From assembly GCA_009839535.1 (NCBI GenBank), contig VXPN01000004.1, positions 1 through 7,219 on the forward strand: a stretch of DNA of 7,219 bases. The letters are read 5' to 3'. The stretch comes from Boseongicola sp. SB0662_bin_57. Its GTDB lineage: Bacteria; Pseudomonadota; Alphaproteobacteria; Rhodobacterales; Rhodobacteraceae. Positions 1 through 5,899 of this stretch are shown here, piece after piece (within the stretch, counting starts at the first letter, position 1; every line of letters begins with the position of its first letter). A program made the translations under genes and the position numbers. The notes beneath the pieces were generated by a model. It searched no databases. It saw nothing but the letters and a program-made list of their open reading frames with translations, and was not told where the DNA came from.

Positions 1-15
1 CCGGATCCCCGGACA

Positions 16-37
16 CCGCCGAAAATGGCGGAATCCG
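16..37. repeat. Small GC-rich hairpin at left edge
   Basis: CCGCC (16-20) and GGCGG (27-31) form a 5-bp stem with a six-base loop. An outer pair, CGGAT (2-6) with ATCCG (33-37), could extend it with an asymmetric internal loop. It lies beyond the 3' end of the recombinase gene. Neither strand has a T-tract after it, so it is not a clear terminator. The role is unknown. Confidence 0.3.
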
Positions 38-43
38 AGCTTG

Positions 44-118
44 ACCCGAAACATGAATGCTTGGTTGATGGCAGAACTTCACGGTAAGTTCTTGGCCGTG
101 TCAACCTGGATTTCGGGT
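44..118. other. Nested inverted repeats, possible recombinase core (att) site
   Basis: AGAACTT (73-79) and AAGTTCT (86-92) are perfect 7-bp inverted arms around the six-base spacer CACGGT. That 7-6-7 geometry resembles core sites bound by tyrosine recombinases. A second perfect inverted pair, ACCCGAAA (44-51) and TTTCGGGT (111-118), brackets it. The whole structure sits about 85-160 bp beyond the stop codon of the recombinase gene, a common position for an attachment site. The geometry is seen directly; the function is inferred, and no second copy of the core occurs in this window. No gene is recognised in 1-201. Confidence 0.35.
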
Positions 119-201
119 TAGGGGGCAGTTGTCGGATAGTCGCCGCCCGTCACGGCGCTTGCGTCCAAGGCCGGGGATGCGGCACAGGAGCTTTGGAAGG
201 G

Positions 202-1137
202 CTACAGGTAGCGCAACGCCTCGCCAGCGGTCTCGTTGCGTCCATACCTGCCGATCATCCGCTCCGAGTTCCAGCGCCCCTGCCGCATGATCGTGGCGCT
301 TGGTGCCTGCTTGCGCAGCATCGTGACCGCCATGCCGACCCTGCCGGAGTGCCCGGAAAACCCCTCGCCAAGCCCGGCAGCCTTCGCCACGGCGGCGACG
401 CGCCTGGAAACCTGGCGACCGGACAGGCCGAACACCGATCCCTGACGGTCCCGGCCTTGCAGTTCCGCCCAGCGCTCAAGATCGCGCATCGCGACGCTCG
501 TGATCGCAACGACCGCGCCTTCCCCCTCCTGGTCGGTCTTCGACCGGTCGATGGCGAGCCGTCCGCTTCCGTCCGGCTGGCCTTCCATGTGCGACCAGTC
601 GAGCGCGGCGGCCTCGGATCGCCGCAGGCCGGTGCAGGCCATGAGAGACACGATGGCCATGTCCCTTGCCTTGACGGGAGTCCCGCAGTCTCCGAGCGCG
701 TGGCGGATCGCGGCAACCGCCTCGACGGTCAGCGCAGCGGCCTGCTTCTGTGACGCACCTGCCTGCGCCGCCTGGCGCACGAGTCCCTTCATCGCCGTCT
801 TCACCACGCGGTCCGCGCACGGGTTCGCATGGCCAACGGCGTCGTGCGCTGCGGCGATGGCGGCCACCGCCATTCTCAGGGACGCCACGGACATCCCTTC
901 CTCCGCCCTTTTCGCAAGGAACAGGGCCACGGCGTCGGGCCGGGCGGGCATGGCCCTTGCGCCGTGGGCGGCAGACCATTCTCCCCACTTCCTCCAGGCG
1001 GCGCGGTAGGCCCGGACGGTCGCCGGTGCCTTGCTGTCGCGGATCGCGGCTTCCAGGCGTTCGGCGACGTTGCTCTCGACCGCAAAAGCGGTTCCGCCAC
1101 CCTTGACTTGCGGCGCTGGATGTTCAGGTTGGGTCAT
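202..1137 (-). CDS. Tyrosine recombinase / phage-type integrase
   Basis: This 311-aa protein belongs to the tyrosine recombinase (lambda integrase) family, which cuts and rejoins DNA at specific sites through a 3'-phosphotyrosine link. Residues about 20-125 form an alpha-helical SAM-like core-binding domain, including the TVRAYRAAWRKWGEW stretch. Residues about 135-311 form the catalytic domain. The catalytic set is visible: Arg172 in TGLRRSE, Lys200 in RSKTD, His263 and Arg266 in GHSGR, Trp289 in QGRW (the His/Trp position), and Tyr298 in IGRYGR. It therefore looks intact. The ATG at 1137 is preferred because AGGGAG lies seven bases upstream; a GTG 19 codons earlier (1194) would read through the 51-bp repeat. 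It is transcribed away from the tail-fibre and adhesin genes. The specific substrate cannot be told from sequence. It lacks any recognisable integron-integrase insert, and XerC/D-like housekeeping use is unlikely given the accessory context. Confidence 0.93.
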   Translation of the reverse strand: MTQPEHPAPQVKGGGTAFAVESNVAERLEAAIRDSKAPATVRAYRAAWRKWGEWSAAHGARAMPARPDAVALFLAKRAEEGMSVASLRMAVAAIAAAHDAVGHANPCADRVVKTAMKGLVRQAAQAGASQKQAAALTVEAVAAIRHALGDCGTPVKARDMAIVSLMACTGLRRSEAAALDWSHMEGQPDGSGRLAIDRSKTDQEGEGAVVAITSVAMRDLERWAELQGRDRQGSVFGLSGRQVSRRVAAVAKAAGLGEGFSGHSGRVGMAVTMLRKQAPSATIMRQGRWNSERMIGRYGRNETAGEALRYL

Positions 1138-1145
1138 GTGGTCGC

Positions 1146-1196
1146 TCCCTCCACGAGCGTTTGGGCAGGGGCACGTCCAACGCCCCTCCCACACAC
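1146..1196 (+). repeat. Left copy of 51-bp direct repeat
   Basis: This copy matches 5716-5766 at 48 of 51 positions (mismatches at 1159, 1177 and 1188), with weaker similarity continuing rightward to a shared GTCAAG. It contains an imperfect hairpin: GGCAGGGGC (1164-1172) against GCCCCTCCC (1182-1190), with one C-C mismatch and a nine-base loop. Its left edge overlaps the ribosome-binding site of the recombinase, whose ATG is nine bases away. The repeat is seen directly. It could be a recombination site, a dispersed genomic repeat, or a shared 5' leader, since both copies lie upstream of a minus-strand gene. Confidence 0.85.
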
Positions 1197-1249
1197 ACCA
1201 TCCCCGACAACGGCAACGCGGTCAAGCAGGCCCGAAACCGCCCGCAGGC

Positions 1250-1278
1250 TTGACTTCGGTCGGCAAAAGTGTTACAAT
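1250..1278 (+). promoter_or_regulatory. Strong sigma-70-type promoter for the tail-fibre/adhesin genes
   Basis: TTGACT (1250-1255) and TACAAT (1273-1278) are each one base from the consensus -35 and -10 hexamers and are exactly 17 bp apart. The expected start near 1285-1288 lies about 30 bases before the first plus-strand gene (ATG at 1318). This local AT-rich patch stands out in GC-rich surroundings. The match is read directly; activity is inferred. Confidence 0.75.
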
Positions 1279-1284
1279 ATAACA
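1270..1284. promoter_or_regulatory. Palindromic operator candidate over the -10 box (Zur/Fur-family-like)
   Basis: TGTTACAATATAACA is a 15-bp palindrome with a single mismatched pair (C1275/A1279). It covers the whole -10 hexamer, where a bound repressor would block transcription. The TGTTA-N5-TAACA shape resembles sites bound by zinc-uptake (Zur) regulators of the Fur family in proteobacteria. The palindrome is observed. The regulator is a guess from general motif resemblance, and no regulator gene is present in the window. Confidence 0.45.
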
Positions 1285-1317
1285 ATCACCCCAGCAATGC
1301 AAAGAGCGCGAATCCAG

Positions 1318-1944
1318 ATGCCGTGGAACGGAAGCGGTCAGTTCCGCCGCTCGAACGGAACGACGAACGGCCCGACGACGTGGGCGGCTGCGAAGGCGGC
1401 GGCCCGCAAGATCAGGACCGACGATCACGACAGCCACGACGAGGACCTGGCCAACGGCCTTGAGAACTGCGTCACGCGGGACGGGCAGAACTCGCCCACG
1501 GCCTCCCTGCCGATGAACGGGCAGAAGCACACGGGCGTGGCCAACGCTGCGGCCAACACCGAATATGCCGCATGGGGCCAGACCAAGACGCAGATCACGA
1601 GCCAGGTGGGGGCGCTTGAGAATTCGCTCCAGCCGTCGCAAGGGACGCTGACGGACGGCGCAAGCATCGCGTGGGACCTGGAAGAAAATCCCGTTGCGGA
1701 AGTCACCCTTGGAGGCAACAGAACGTTCGCGGAACCGACAAACCCCGTGGAAGGCGGCATCTACATTCTCACCGCCGTGCAGGACGCGACCGGCGGACGC
1801 GCTCCGACGTGGGATGCCATCTTTGACTTTGGCGAGGAAGGGACGCCCGCGCTGTCATCTGCCTCCAACAAGGCGGATACCCTCACCTTCCTGTACCGCA
1901 ACGGCAGGATGAACCTGATCGGCATAGGCAAGGGTTTCGGCTGA
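1318..1944 (+). CDS. Phage tail-fibre-like protein
   Basis: This 208-aa protein resembles distal tail-fibre or tail-tip proteins of tailed phages. Residues 1-60 carry a pattern I know from phage tail proteins: MPWNGSG at the start, a Trp at 22, an HDSHDEDLANGL segment (37-48), then a TRDGQ segment and an LPMNGQKHTGVANA-like stretch up to about 77. Residues about 78-108 look like a helical spacer. Residues 109-208 match a beta-rich fibre domain: LTDGASIAWDL, VTLGGNRTFAEPTNP, GGIYILTAVQDATG, a LTFLYRNG strand and a GIGKGF end. The start at 1318 fits the family's MPWNG beginning; an in-frame ATG at 1297 would add seven residues. No strong Shine-Dalgarno is visible, only AAGAG about 13 bases upstream. 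Its stop overlaps the next start (TGATG). No other virion genes are present, so it may come from a prophage remnant, a tail-like particle, or a captured adhesin module. Confidence 0.75.
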   Translation: MPWNGSGQFRRSNGTTNGPTTWAAAKAAARKIRTDDHDSHDEDLANGLENCVTRDGQNSPTASLPMNGQKHTGVANAAANTEYAAWGQTKTQITSQVGALENSLQPSQGTLTDGASIAWDLEENPVAEVTLGGNRTFAEPTNPVEGGIYILTAVQDATGGRAPTWDAIFDFGEEGTPALSSASNKADTLTFLYRNGRMNLIGIGKGFG

Positions 1945-3656
1945 TGCCGTTGCAGGCCCACCTTCGCCGGGCAGCCGCGACCCTTCCCCGCGCCCAGAGG
2001 GTCATTCGCGTGTCGAGAGGCTCCCTGACGGTGCAGGAGGGAGGCACGGCGACGTTCGATGTCTGGCTTTCCGGCAGGCCAAGGACGGGCCAGACCGTCA
2101 CCGTGGCCGTCACAAGCACGGCCACCGGGGAGGCCACCGTCAGCCCGGCGTCCCTGACCTTCGACGAGAACGACTTCGGCACCAGGCAGACGGTGACGGT
2201 GACGGGCGTGGCCGATGCCGACAGCAGGGACGAGAACGCCAGCGTCACCCTGGTTGCCACGGGCGGCGGCTACGACGATTCGACGGCAGTCTCAGTCGTG
2301 GTCGAGGACGACGACCTGGCGCGGCTCAGGGTGACTGACAGCAGCCTTGCCTTCGACAGCACGACCTTGAGGCGGACCATCGGTGTCAGGCTTGCCACGC
2401 AGCCAAGCGGCGACGTGACCGTCGCGGCGTCGGAAGACAGCGCCAGGTTCTCGGTTACTCCCGCCAGCAGGACCTTCGGCACGTCCGACTGGAACGTGCA
2501 GCAGTTGTTCACGGTAGACGCCACGGCGGGCGGCAGCGCGAGCGGGACGCTGACGCTCGATCCGAGCGGGCAGGAGTATGAGACCGTCGCCAGCGTGACC
2601 GTGCCGCTGGCCTTCACCCTGACGCTGCCTGCGACTCCGACCGGACTGAGCCTTTCAGCCAGCTACTTCAACGCCAACACGCAGCAGCGGGTCCGGGCGA
2701 CCTGGAACGCGGCGGCTCGGGCCACGAGCTACGAGGTCCGCTACAAGAAGAGCACGGAGACGAACTGGACGACGGTCACGGGGCTGTCGAGCACGAGCTA
2801 CACGGCGAACGGGGCGGACCCGAACACGACCTATGACGTGCAGGTGCAGAGCCGGAACGCTTCAGGCCCGTCCGGGTGGTCCTCCACCGTGCAGGTGACG
2901 ACAGGGCGGAGCCGGGGGAACCTGTATCTGTCCGGGGATACCACGAACAAGATTTTCCGCATGGCAGGAGGTTATTCGCCCACGGGTGCTTGGAATTCAG
3001 GGGTTTCTACAGTTTTCACTTTTAACAGTAACGAATATTCGCAAGGAAGGGGGATCGCTTTCGATCAATTGGGAGACCTGTATTTTATAAATACTCGAAC
3101 TTTTGGGTCACTGGCACCAAGAATTTTCCGAATGGCCGGGGGTTACGGAAATTCATGGGACACTGGAATCCCGGCTCCAGATTCAGCCACTGTTGACATA
3201 GCTTTTGACGCATCGGGCAATCTGTACGCATGTGGATTCCAAACGGGCAGAATCTACCGCATGTCCGGCGGCTACAGCACGACAGGGACGTGGGATGTGG
3301 GAATTGCCTTGCCATCCAACGAAACCAATTTCGGAGGCATAGCGTTTGACTCAGCCGGAAACCTATATGTCACCAGCATAGATGCTGTCGAAAATAGAAA
3401 CGGAAAGATTCATCAGATGACAGGTGGATATTCTACCGAAGCACCTTGGGCCTCGTCACTCAGCGGTCCCTCCGGCAACAGTCATATTTTCCGCATGGGT
3501 CTTAGTTTTGATTCGGACGATGGACTTTACCTATTACGGTACTCATCGACATCCTTCAAAATTTTCAAGAAACCAAGCTACGCTACCGGAGCTTGGGATT
3601 CTGGAATTGCCATCCCCTCTGGCGAAACCCTACCAAACGGCATCGCCTTCGACTGA
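1944..3656 (+). CDS. Adhesin-like protein: two Calx-beta-like domains, FN3 and a five-repeat beta-propeller
   Basis: This 570-aa protein is probably a surface or fibre-tip binding protein. Residues about 20-123 form a Calx-beta-like Ig fold (LTVQEGGTATFDV, then VTVSPASLTF-like and QTVTVTGVADAD segments, ending in acidic VVVEDDD). Residues about 127-224 are a second, more diverged copy. Residues about 230-320 form a fibronectin type III domain (TPTGLSLS, YEVRYKKS, TYDVQVQSRNASGPSGWS). Residues 325-570 hold five NHL/SMP-30-like propeller repeats of about 45 residues with the pattern GIAFD-x2-GNLY ... IFRMxGGYxxxGxWDxGI. The first repeat lacks the GIAFD strand, while the protein ends exactly on GIAFD, so the last strand could close the ring. 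The propeller DNA from about 2,940 is clearly more AT-rich than the 5' part, suggesting a tip domain acquired separately. No signal peptide is evident, which fits a fibre better than a Sec-exported adhesin. Its start overlaps the previous stop by one base. The ligand is unknown. Confidence 0.8.
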   Translation: MPLQAHLRRAAATLPRAQRVIRVSRGSLTVQEGGTATFDVWLSGRPRTGQTVTVAVTSTATGEATVSPASLTFDENDFGTRQTVTVTGVADADSRDENASVTLVATGGGYDDSTAVSVVVEDDDLARLRVTDSSLAFDSTTLRRTIGVRLATQPSGDVTVAASEDSARFSVTPASRTFGTSDWNVQQLFTVDATAGGSASGTLTLDPSGQEYETVASVTVPLAFTLTLPATPTGLSLSASYFNANTQQRVRATWNAAARATSYEVRYKKSTETNWTTVTGLSSTSYTANGADPNTTYDVQVQSRNASGPSGWSSTVQVTTGRSRGNLYLSGDTTNKIFRMAGGYSPTGAWNSGVSTVFTFNSNEYSQGRGIAFDQLGDLYFINTRTFGSLAPRIFRMAGGYGNSWDTGIPAPDSATVDIAFDASGNLYACGFQTGRIYRMSGGYSTTGTWDVGIALPSNETNFGGIAFDSAGNLYVTSIDAVENRNGKIHQMTGGYSTEAPWASSLSGPSGNSHIFRMGLSFDSDDGLYLLRYSSTSFKIFKKPSYATGAWDSGIAIPSGETLPNGIAFD

Positions 3657-3711
3657 GTTTCCGCACGGCGGATCGGCTTGTGTCGGAAAGTCAATGACAG
3701 GAGAAACAAAC

Positions 3712-4233
3712 ATGAGAGAATTTGACGCAAGGACCGCCACGCAGGCGGAGTTCGAGGCGGAGGCGCGGCGCACCCACGCGGAGGTGGTTGCCCGGATCGA
3801 CGCCATGACGGAGAACGAGAGGCAGGCCGCCGAATGGGGGAACCTGGACAGATACCTCCGGGAGGTTTCCACGCTGCGGCTCAACCAGATTTCCTCCCTC
3901 GCGGGGCTGGAAGAGAACCTGGCCACCACGGTCGGGCACTGGAAGAACGACACCTGGCAGTCTTCGGACGAATACATGGCGGCCTTCGATGAAGCCCGGA
4001 GCAGCGGGGATTTCGAGGGACACATGGCCGGTGCCAAGGCAGAGTATTTCAAGCGCTTCGAGACTGCCAAGCCGGAGGCTGGCCATTTGAAAGCCGAGGC
4101 CCGTTTAGTTGCAACGCCTGAGGAAGCCAGAGCCGCTGCCGAGGACAAGGTGAACGATCTTGCCAGAACAAGGAGCAAGAGGAAGACGCGGGCGATCCTT
4201 GGGGACCTGCTTGAGGAACTGAAGGTGGCATGA
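3712..4233 (+). CDS. Hypothetical soluble helical protein
   Basis: I do not recognise this 173-aa protein. The start at 3712 is well supported: AGGAG at 3699-3703 lies eight bases before the ATG. The chain is rich in Glu, Ala, Lys and Arg and looks mostly alpha-helical, with possible coiled-coil stretches at about 10-45 (QAEFEAEARRTHAEVVARI) and 127-170 (a helix with ATPEEARAAAEDKV and a basic RTRSKRKTR run). It has no signal peptide, membrane segment or cysteine. A 55-base gap separates it from the adhesin gene, and its last codons overlap the next start (ATGA), so it is likely co-translated with the small membrane protein. A fibre chaperone or an accessory subunit of that membrane protein is possible, but nothing in the sequence decides between them. 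Confidence 0.8.
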   Translation: MREFDARTATQAEFEAEARRTHAEVVARIDAMTENERQAAEWGNLDRYLREVSTLRLNQISSLAGLEENLATTVGHWKNDTWQSSDEYMAAFDEARSSGDFEGHMAGAKAEYFKRFETAKPEAGHLKAEARLVATPEEARAAAEDKVNDLARTRSKRKTRAILGDLLEELKVA

Positions 4234-4589
4234 ACCAGTTCAACGACATTAGCTGGCAGGTCGGCCACTTCCTGGAACCCCTGGTGGCCGTGGTGATCGC
4301 GGTCACGTTCGGGGCGTTCCTCTACCAGTTCTCCCTGGGCGTGGCCACCTGGGCGCGGCTGAAGCTGTCTGGCTACTCGGAAAGAGAGGAAGTGTATCTC
4401 AATGGCACCCGTGCGGTGATAACCAAGATAGGCTTCGGGTCGGTCACGTTTCTGATTCTGAATGGCGACGGCGCGATAATGAAATGGGCGGCAGTCAGCA
4501 ACAGGGCCATGGACAGCCAGAGAATCGAGAGGGTAAGCCTCAAGCTGAGGAAGCTGGAGGAGTTGGGCGGGCATGGCGCGTCGGGCTGA
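4230..4589 (+). CDS. Small single-span membrane protein with MscS-like beta domain
   Basis: This 119-aa protein begins on the ATGA that ends the previous gene. Residues about 15-40 (FLEPLVAVVIAVTFGAFLYQF and onward) form one clear transmembrane helix. Residues about 48-92 resemble the SH3-like beta domain of MscS channels: an acidic YSEREEVYLNG turn, then RAVITKIGFGSVTFLILNGDGAIMKWAAVSN, which parallels the family's G-x-V-x-x-I ... L-x-x-x-D-G ... I-P-N pattern. It lacks the pore-lining helix and the C-terminal vestibule of real MscS channels, which are typically near 290 residues, so it is unlikely to be a channel alone. Coupling to the preceding soluble protein suggests that the two act together at the inner membrane. 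A holin-like role was considered, but a single span with a folded C-terminal domain gives it little support. The MscS resemblance is by pattern only. Confidence 0.75.
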   Translation: MNQFNDISWQVGHFLEPLVAVVIAVTFGAFLYQFSLGVATWARLKLSGYSEREEVYLNGTRAVITKIGFGSVTFLILNGDGAIMKWAAVSNRAMDSQRIERVSLKLRKLEELGGHGASG

Positions 4590-4643
4590 CGTGTCGAGAC
4601 GGGGCTTGTTCAAGGAACGGCTGACTTTCTGACATGAGCGCGG

Positions 4644-4667
4644 GGGAACCGATGCAACCCGGTTCCC
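4644..4667. terminator. Hairpin between convergent genes, possible bidirectional terminator
   Basis: GGGAACC (4644-4650) and GGTTCCC (4661-4667) make a perfect 7-bp stem with a ten-base loop, in the 90-bp gap between two converging genes. The position fits a shared terminator. No T-tract follows on either strand, so intrinsic termination would be weak. Confidence 0.4.
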
Positions 4668-4679
4668 TGCCGCGATCCT

Positions 4680-5528
4680 TCAATTGTCCAAGTACACGAT
4701 GTCCGCACCGTCAACACGATGGGCGAAGTCCTTCAGACGGCTTCTGGAGAGGGTCAGCGTCATTCCGTCGAAGGTGAGGCTTGGCAACTGAACTTCATCC
4801 GTGCTGATGCTCGCGACAGATGCGAACTGTTTCAGGATTTTGTCGTCCGGGTCCGCCAGGATGATGTCGCGGCTCGAACCGTTTCCTGCCAGGTCGTAAG
4901 TGTCCCTCCCCGAGTTTCCGATCATGACATCCGATCCCGGACCGCCTTGCAGGTGGTCGTTACCAGAACCTCCGCTTAACCAGTCATGGCCTTTGCCTCC
5001 GTACAGGTGGTCTCTCTCGGGGCCTCCATCCAAGTAGTCCCTGCCGTCGCCGCCGTGCAGCCAGTCCCGGCCTAGCCCTCCCCATAGCCTGTCCTTGCCG
5101 TCGCCGCCGTACAACAGGTCGTTGCCCAGGCCGCCGTACAACAGGTCGTTGCCCGTTCCTCCTGACAGCCGGTCCCTGCCGGTGCCGCCGTACAACCTGT
5201 CGTTTCCTCCAAACCCATTCAGTATGTCGTGCCCTGGCCCGCCGTACAGCCGGTCCTTGAGTTCATGTCCCGTCAGGATGTCGTTGCCCTTGCCTCCCTT
5301 CAGCACGTTCTTCAGGCGAGGGGCACCTGGAAAGAGTTCGTCGGCGTCCGTTCCTTGATCCTCGGGTGCCGGGAATCGCATCACGCAGGCAAGCATATCA
5401 GGGCTTGCCCAGCAGCCATAATTGGGGTCATGGAGGCCCCATTCGGGTTCGGGTTCAGCGGCGTAGATTGCACTGGCAGAAATCGCTGCGGCCAGCGCCG
5501 GGATTGTCATCGTCGATAGAAGTCGCAC
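4680..5528 (-). CDS. RTX (hemolysin-type calcium-binding repeat) protein with Sec-type signal peptide
   Basis: This 282-aa protein carries about 15 nonapeptide repeats of the GGxGxDxLx type (residues about 78-212), which bind calcium and fold into a parallel beta-roll outside the cell. The GTG at 5528 is preferred because AAGGAGAGG lies just upstream; it gives Arg2, a hydrophobic stretch (LSTMTIPALAAAISASAIYA) and a likely cleavage before AEPEPEW near residue 23. An in-frame TTG ten codons earlier (5558) would bury the signal. Residues about 24-77 are a short mature N-terminus with two cysteines (39 and 48). Residues about 213-282 form a non-repeat C-terminus ending in IVYLDN. No protease, lipase or pore-forming domain is visible. 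Classic RTX proteins use type I secretion with an uncleaved C-terminal signal, so the Sec-type N-terminus is unusual. No type I secretion genes occur nearby. Confidence 0.9.
   Translation of the reverse strand: MRLLSTMTIPALAAAISASAIYAAEPEPEWGLHDPNYGCWASPDMLACVMRFPAPEDQGTDADELFPGAPRLKNVLKGGKGNDILTGHELKDRLYGGPGHDILNGFGGNDRLYGGTGRDRLSGGTGNDLLYGGLGNDLLYGGDGKDRLWGGLGRDWLHGGDGRDYLDGGPERDHLYGGKGHDWLSGGSGNDHLQGGPGSDVMIGNSGRDTYDLAGNGSSRDIILADPDDKILKQFASVASISTDEVQLPSLTFDGMTLTLSRSRLKDFAHRVDGADIVYLDN
5104..5154 (-). repeat. 27-bp tandem duplication inside the RTX gene
   Basis: A 24-bp block at 5104-5127 recurs exactly at 5131-5154, giving a 27-bp period that equals one RTX nonapeptide (LLYGG-type units). 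The nucleotide identity is higher than between other repeats in the gene, which suggests a recent gain of one calcium-binding turn. Confidence 0.75.
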
Positions 5529-5899
5529 TTTTTCCTCTCCTTCAGTTCCACCCTGCAACCCGACCCAAGATTGGTCGTCTCAAAGGAAGGCTTGCAGGTG
5601 CATCTTGCACACGGTCCATGCTTCCACGCGGTCCCGGACTCGTCAACCTGCAAATTCTTGTGATTTTGTGCATCGGTTTCTGGTCTGTGAACCGCCGTCC
5701 TTTTTCTGTGACTTTTCCCTCCACGAGCATTTGGGCAGGGGCACGTTCAACGCCCCTGCCACACACCGCCCTGTCATCGGACACGAGTCAAGATGTGTTC
5801 AGAATCAGTGGCCCTACGGAATCTTCAAGCGGTAATCTAAGTGGTAAATATATTCGTTCTTTTTCTACAATCCATTGGTTTTGTTTGGCAATATTGAGT
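5529..5899. other. Gene-free stretch between RTX gene and tRNA-Ser
   Basis: I see no convincing gene here. It holds the 5' leader of the RTX gene and the right 51-bp repeat. From about 5,800 to 5,895 there is a strikingly AT-rich strip just past the 3' end of tRNA-Ser, typical of an integration boundary but without a visible repeat of the tRNA end. Upstream of the RTX start a TTGACG (minus strand) occurs, but no good -10 box follows it at the right distance. Confidence 0.6.
5716..5766 (+). repeat. Right copy of 51-bp direct repeat
   Basis: This matches 1146-1196 at 48 of 51 positions in the same orientation. Here the internal hairpin is perfect: GGCAGGGGC (5734-5742) pairs with GCCCCTGCC (5752-5760) over nine base pairs, with a nine-base loop. 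It lies about 190 bp upstream of the RTX start on the minus strand, and about 130 bp from the 3' end of tRNA-Ser. Confidence 0.85.

Noticed and set aside
829..1317. An upstream in-frame extension of the tail-fibre-like gene
   Set aside because: It is antisense to the recombinase and crosses the 51-bp repeat and the promoter. The protein family starts at MPWNG (1318).
1318..3656. Diversity-generating retroelement acting on the fibre/adhesin gene
   Set aside because: No reverse transcriptase or template-repeat copy of the 3' end of either gene is present in the window.
3630..4613. A 327-codon minus-strand open frame
   Set aside because: It is antisense to two plus-strand genes that have a good ribosome-binding site and coupled overlap, and its protein shows no recognisable domain.
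5000..5310. Short spaced repeats resembling a CRISPR array
   Set aside because: The 27-bp periodicity is the RTX nonapeptide coding repeat in an intact reading frame, without constant repeats or unique spacers.
1146..5766. Integron interpretation, since repeat cores GTTGGAC and GTTGAAC fit GTTRRRY
   Set aside because: The heptamer is too loose to count, there is no paired attC structure of normal size, the recombinase shows no integron-specific insert, and a 4.5-kb multi-gene unit is far larger than a gene cassette.
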